A DNA stretch of 64,000 nucleotides. Origin: Empedobacter brevis_A. Lineage in GTDB: Bacteria > Bacteroidota > Bacteroidia > Flavobacteriales > Weeksellaceae. A program made the position numbers and the translations under genes. The notes beneath the pieces were generated by a model. The model made no database searches. It was not told the DNA's origin and saw only the letters and a program-made list of their open reading frames with translations. The stretch's first letter is position 1. Every line of letters begins with the position of its first letter. Shown in pieces: positions 60,529 through 64,000 of the stretch. The stretch is from assembly GCF_965118635.1 (NCBI RefSeq), contig NZ_CBCPHV010000002.1:186001-250000 (forward strand). Reading direction: 5' to 3'.

Positions 60529-61368
60529 TTAAAATTCAACTGTTGAAGAATTCAATCCAGAAAAACCATCAGCTGGCATTTCATCAATTGCTTTTATATC
60601 TTCTTGGTTCAAATTAAAGTTTGTAGAAGATAAATTCGCTTCAATATTTTTTTCTGAAGAGGAGCGAGGAAGTGGTAAAATATCTTTTGCTAAACAATAA
60701 TTAATACAAATTTGACCAACCGAAACATTGTATTTATCAGCTAAAGAAACGATTAATTCGTTTTCCAAAATTCTTCCAGAGCCTAAAGGGCTCCAAGCTT
60801 CGATTAATAGATTGTGTTGTTTACAAAAATCCACTAATTCTGGCTGAGAATGACCTGGATGAAACTCAATTTGATTGACCATAGGTTTTATTTCAGCTGT
60901 TTCCAACAAAGCTTCCAAATGATTGATATTAAAATTACTAACACCAATTGCTTTTGCTTTTCCAGATTTGTAGATTTCTTCTAAAGCACGCCAAGTTCCT
61001 TCATTTTGTTCTTTCCAATTTTCTGGAAATTGAGTTTCGTTTGCTGGCCAATGAATTAAATATAAATCCAAATAATCAGTTTGTAAATCTGCTAAAGTTT
61101 GCTCAAATGCAGCCATTGCTTTTTCGTAACCACGCTCTGTATTCCAACATTTAGAAGTAATAAATAATTTATTACGTTCTATGTTTTCAGCCTTCAAAAC
61201 ATCTCCAATTTCTTTTTCGTTTTTGTAAATTGCTGCTGTGTCAATATGTGTATATCCTTTTGCTAAAGCTATTTTAAGAGGTTCTATAACTTTTTCACCT
61301 TCCAATAACCATGTTCCGAATCCAATTGCAGGAATTTCGATTCCGTTTGATAGTTTAAAGTTTTTCAT
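60529..61368 (-). CDS. Aldo/keto reductase
   Basis: A 279-residue (beta/alpha)8 NADPH-dependent reductase. The catalytic tetrad is visible: Asp43 and Tyr48 in HIDTAAIYKNE, Lys73 in FITSKCW and His106 in YLIHWP. SNFNINHLEALLE and PLPRSSSEKNIEANL are cofactor-binding segments. It belongs to the AKR5-like group of 2,5-diketogluconate or methylglyoxal reductases; the natural substrate is not determined. Single gene with its own promoter. Confidence 0.93.
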   Translation of the reverse strand: MKNFKLSNGIEIPAIGFGTWLLEGEKVIEPLKIALAKGYTHIDTAAIYKNEKEIGDVLKAENIERNKLFITSKCWNTERGYEKAMAAFEQTLADLQTDYLDLYLIHWPANETQFPENWKEQNEGTWRALEEIYKSGKAKAIGVSNFNINHLEALLETAEIKPMVNQIEFHPGHSQPELVDFCKQHNLLIEAWSPLGSGRILENELIVSLADKYNVSVGQICINYCLAKDILPLPRSSSEKNIEANLSSTNFNLNQEDIKAIDEMPADGFSGLNSSTVEF

Positions 61369-61388
61369 TTTTTAGAAATTTATATCTT

Positions 61389-61417
61389 CAAATTTATCTT
61401 AAAACAATCAATTTCAA
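61389..61417 (-). promoter_or_regulatory. Promoter of the aldo/keto reductase gene
   Basis: On the minus strand TTG (61415-61417) and TAAATTTG (61389-61396) are spaced by 18 nt, 20 bp before the ATG. Confidence 0.65.
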
Positions 61418-61536
61418 TAATTAGTTGACGTTAATTCTTATGTTAAAACTCATTTATAGAAATCTTAAATTTAATTGTTTGTTTATAAAATAGTTCTATA
61501 TTTATTCTTGAAAAGTGATAGAAAAAAATTATTGAA

Positions 61537-61839
61537 ATGGCACAATTTACAGGTACGATTGAGGATTTTATGAATACACATGAAGAATTTATAAATGATT
61601 TGATTCTGAAAAAAATCAATAAACAAGTTGTATTAGATATTGAAGAAGTGAAAGATATTCACCAAAATGAATTGATTCAACAAAAATTAGATGATTTAAA
61701 AGAACATATCGCAGATTTGTTCGAAAATGAATTTGGTGATTGGGAAATTACAATGGATTTAGAATCTTTTGAGCAAGAATTCGAACAACATTTCCATATT
61801 TCGAAACAAGAATTGGATGATCATGTTTTATTAAAATAG
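61537..61839 (+). CDS. Small acidic protein of unknown function
   Basis: A 100-residue soluble protein with many Glu, Asp and Gln and little else. The middle third (VVLDIEEVKDIHQNELIQQKL) is likely helical, and the end is FEQEFEQHFHISKQELDDH. There is no recognised domain, signal peptide or membrane segment. It lies 14 bp upstream of an AraC regulator on the same strand, so it may be its operon partner. Confidence 0.7.
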   Translation: MAQFTGTIEDFMNTHEEFINDLILKKINKQVVLDIEEVKDIHQNELIQQKLDDLKEHIADLFENEFGDWEITMDLESFEQEFEQHFHISKQELDDHVLLK

Positions 61840-61853
61840 GAGATTAAAGAATA

Positions 61854-62639
61854 ATGTTCACAACATTTAAACCTAATAACAAAATACTAAAAAAGTATAT
61901 TGATTATTATTATGTTGATATTAAACATGATAATACATTAACTGTATATGATTGTTTTCCACATTATAATAATACGATTTCTGTTTATAAATCTCATCAA
62001 TACATAAAGGGGAATTCTGTTTACAAAGAAAATAGTGTTCCTCTTCAAATTTTTACTCCTATACGAACAGACGTTTTACATGTTCAACAAATTGGTTCTG
62101 TTGAGCGTTTTGTGATTGTTTTTAAGCCTTTTGGGATTAATCAATTTCTGAATAATATAGATTTTTCAAGTATTATAGATGATTTAAATTTTTTTGATAA
62201 TAAAGAATGTAATCATTTATTTAATCATCTAAAATCTGAAGAATTTATTCCAATAATTGAATCTATTTTATTGAATAAAATGACTAGAATTGAAAATGTA
62301 ATTATAGAAAATTCAATAGATTATATTTTTAAACATTATGATGAATTTACAGTTAGTCAACTTGCTGATTATTTGGGTTTTAGTCGGAAACATATCAATC
62401 GAGTTTTCAAAGAAAATATTGGAGTTTCGATTAAAAATTTTCATGAAATAGTTTTATTTAGAAAAACTGTTGAAGAGAAATTGTTACATAATCCTGATGA
62501 GACATTTACCTCGATTGCTCATAAATTAAACTTTACGGATCAATCTCATTTTAATAGATTATACAAAAAATTTGTTTCAGAATCTCCTAATCAATTTTAT
62601 AAAAATGGAGAATTAATAGGAGAACAAGATACTTTTTGA
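61854..62639 (+). CDS. AraC family transcriptional regulator (helix-turn-helix)
   Basis: A 261-residue regulator. Residues 1-125 form a DUF6597-like N-terminal domain (KYIDYYYVDIKHDNTLTVYDCFPHYNNT; VERFVIVFKPFGINQFL), and residues 150-250 an AraC double HTH (TVSQLADYLGFSRKHINRVFK and TSIAHKLNFTDQSHFNRLYKK). The inducer is unknown. It begins 14 bp after the small acidic protein and precedes the esterase gene by 80 bp; either may be its target. Confidence 0.9.
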   Translation: MFTTFKPNNKILKKYIDYYYVDIKHDNTLTVYDCFPHYNNTISVYKSHQYIKGNSVYKENSVPLQIFTPIRTDVLHVQQIGSVERFVIVFKPFGINQFLNNIDFSSIIDDLNFFDNKECNHLFNHLKSEEFIPIIESILLNKMTRIENVIIENSIDYIFKHYDEFTVSQLADYLGFSRKHINRVFKENIGVSIKNFHEIVLFRKTVEEKLLHNPDETFTSIAHKLNFTDQSHFNRLYKKFVSESPNQFYKNGELIGEQDTF

Positions 62640-62719
62640 AGATTCCATAAAAATTAAAATGTCCCAATTTTACAAGTTTTTAATATTTATTGGTTTTATT
62701 TTTATACAAAATTCAATCA

Positions 62720-64000
62720 ATGAAAAATTATTTCTTTCTTACTATCGTACTTTTATCCTCACAAATTTTTAGCCAAGAAACTTATTCGAATCTAATATCG
62801 AAAGCAGAAAAATTAGTCGAAGAAAATAAAAAGGATTTAGCTTTAGATTATTATACAAAGGCATTTAATCTACATAATGATAGTATTAATAGTTTTGATT
62901 TATATGATGCAGCTGAACTTTCTAATGAAATTAATCAAACTCCTAAATCTTTTTATTTTTTAGAAAAACTTGTTAAGAAAAACTCAAAACCTTTTCCTGG
63001 TTGGTATTTTATTTTAGATAAAGATTCGAAAGTAAAATTCAAAAATTTATTATCTGATAAACGTTGGTTGAATTTAGTAGAAACTTCAAATAAAATATCT
63101 AAAAAATTTTATGATAGTATTCAATTGACAAATGATGAATTTTTTATTACTAAGAATACAAATCATGTCGAAATTAAAGATAAGAAACAACTTTATAAAA
63201 GTTTAAGAAATTCTTCATCCTTCTTATCAAAGAAAGAACAAAATTATTCTATTTTTTTTCCTCTCAATGATACTTTAAAATCTTCATATTTTATTCATTT
63301 ACCTAAAAATTATAATCCAGAGAGAAAATATCCAATGCTTATTTTTCTTCACGGAGCTGTTAATTATAGTGAGTTAACAATGTTTTCTACAGATAATAAT
63401 TTAAAAGGTTGGAATAGATTTTATACTAAATATGCTAATCAAAATGATGTTATTTTAGTATTTCCTCTCGCTGATAAACGTTATAATTGGATGACAGAAA
63501 AAGGATTTTATATGGTTCCAGAAATTATTCGTCAAATAAAATCAACAATTAATGTCGATGATAATAAAGTCTTTTTAACTGGACATTCTAATGGAGCAAC
63601 AGGTTCGTTTAATTATTTAGTGAAACAACCTACTTATTTTGCTGGTTTTTATGGTTTCAATACACAGCCAATTGTAAGAACAGGAGGAACGTTTATTCAA
63701 AATGCATTGAATCGTTCTTTTATAAATTTTTCAACAGATTTAGATTATTATTTTCCACCAAAAGCGAATGATGATTTAACTGTTTTGATGCAATCATTAA
63801 ACATTGATTATAAAGATTATCGCTACAATGGTTATCCACATTGGTTTCCAGAGTTTAATGGTTCTGAAGCTGCAATCAAAATATTGTTTGATGATTTACT
63901 AAATAGAGAAAGAAATCCATTTCCGAATAAATTAATTTGGGAAACTGATGATGTAAAATATGGAAAAATAGATTGGCTCGAAATCACAAGACTGGATACA
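62720..64000 (+). CDS. Exported alpha/beta-hydrolase esterase, partial
   Basis: An open frame of 427 codons from ATG 62720 to the end of the window. A signal peptide (MKNYFFLTIVLLSSQIFSQE) precedes an alpha-helical region with TPR-like features (LALDYYTKAFNLHNDS, AAELSNEINQTPKSF) at about 30-100, then an esterase D-like domain: FLHGAV oxyanion region (about 208) and the nucleophile in TGHSNGATGS (about 291), with NGYPHWFPEF as the likely histidine. The C terminus is outside. It could be a periplasmic feruloyl- or phospholipid-type esterase; the substrate is unknown. Confidence 0.85.
   Translation, partial: MKNYFFLTIVLLSSQIFSQETYSNLISKAEKLVEENKKDLALDYYTKAFNLHNDSINSFDLYDAAELSNEINQTPKSFYFLEKLVKKNSKPFPGWYFILDKDSKVKFKNLLSDKRWLNLVETSNKISKKFYDSIQLTNDEFFITKNTNHVEIKDKKQLYKSLRNSSSFLSKKEQNYSIFFPLNDTLKSSYFIHLPKNYNPERKYPMLIFLHGAVNYSELTMFSTDNNLKGWNRFYTKYANQNDVILVFPLADKRYNWMTEKGFYMVPEIIRQIKSTINVDDNKVFLTGHSNGATGSFNYLVKQPTYFAGFYGFNTQPIVRTGGTFIQNALNRSFINFSTDLDYYFPPKANDDLTVLMQSLNIDYKDYRYNGYPHWFPEFNGSEAAIKILFDDLLNRERNPFPNKLIWETDDVKYGKIDWLEITRLDT

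Overview
The window is AT-rich chromosomal DNA from a member of the Bacteroidota, most likely order Flavobacteriales. Support comes from promoter -7 boxes of the TAnnTTTG type, little sign of Shine-Dalgarno sequences, a methionine synthase split over two genes, Oar-like and plug-type TonB-dependent receptors, an OstA-like LPS-transport protein, and GTCATGCTGAGCTTGTCGAA-type intergenic repeats. A Weeksellaceae genus such as Empedobacter would fit, but that is inference. No rRNA, tRNA, prophage, transposase or CRISPR array was seen; the content is mostly housekeeping and nutritional genes.

Layout. 1-5862: downstream half of a phenylacetate (paa) catabolic cluster: end of a 3-hydroxyacyl-CoA dehydrogenase, paaI, paaJ, paaY, paaZ, then a crotonase, with REP-like repeats between genes. 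6038-6125: four 22-bp hairpin units. 6224-14481: two peptidyl-prolyl isomerases, an exported glutaminase, a BNR/YCF48-like protein, an OsmC-family protein, a CocE/NonD hydrolase, DUF2461, an acidic unknown protein and a methyltransferase. 14587-18266: two tandem long-chain acyl-CoA ligases. 18355-28380: STM3941-like and DUF4241 proteins, a DbpA-like helicase, Dabb, methionine aminopeptidase, DODA-type dioxygenase, YceI, an AGCS symporter and a UvrD/PcrA helicase. 28579-36843: a Fur-family regulator; OstA-like protein, lipoprotein and class III aminotransferase; a retropepsin-like protease; a methyltransferase; an AraC regulator with an MFS exporter. 36886-46990: methionine block (metF, two metH parts, homoserine dehydrogenase) with two SAM-I (S-box) riboswitches, split by an Oar-like receptor. 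47047-50311: TonB receptor, thioredoxin-like protein and a divergent DtxR-family regulator with a candidate operator. 50364-64000: DUF1573, valS, LysE, TerB-like, Rrf2, tilS, dsbD, two overlapping unknown genes, an aldo/keto reductase, a small acidic protein, AraC, and an esterase that runs off the end.

How genes work together. PaaZ, PaaJ, PaaH and the crotonase form the lower phenylacetyl-CoA route, and PaaI and PaaY are accessory proteins for it. MetH-N, MetH-C and MetF rebuild the methyl-THF-dependent step of methionine synthesis as one operon, and SAM should shut off both it and homoserine dehydrogenase. The DtxR-family regulator probably controls the adjacent receptor and thioredoxin-like gene in response to metal.

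I did not find a clearly new multi-gene system. The signals most worth a second look are the covarying hairpin array (6038-6125), the GTTAG-N6-CTAAC palindrome on the receptor promoter (49579-49594), the metH riboswitch with a duplicated P1 strand, promoters lying 4-6 nt from the start codon, and the unknown gene pair at 59061-60406.
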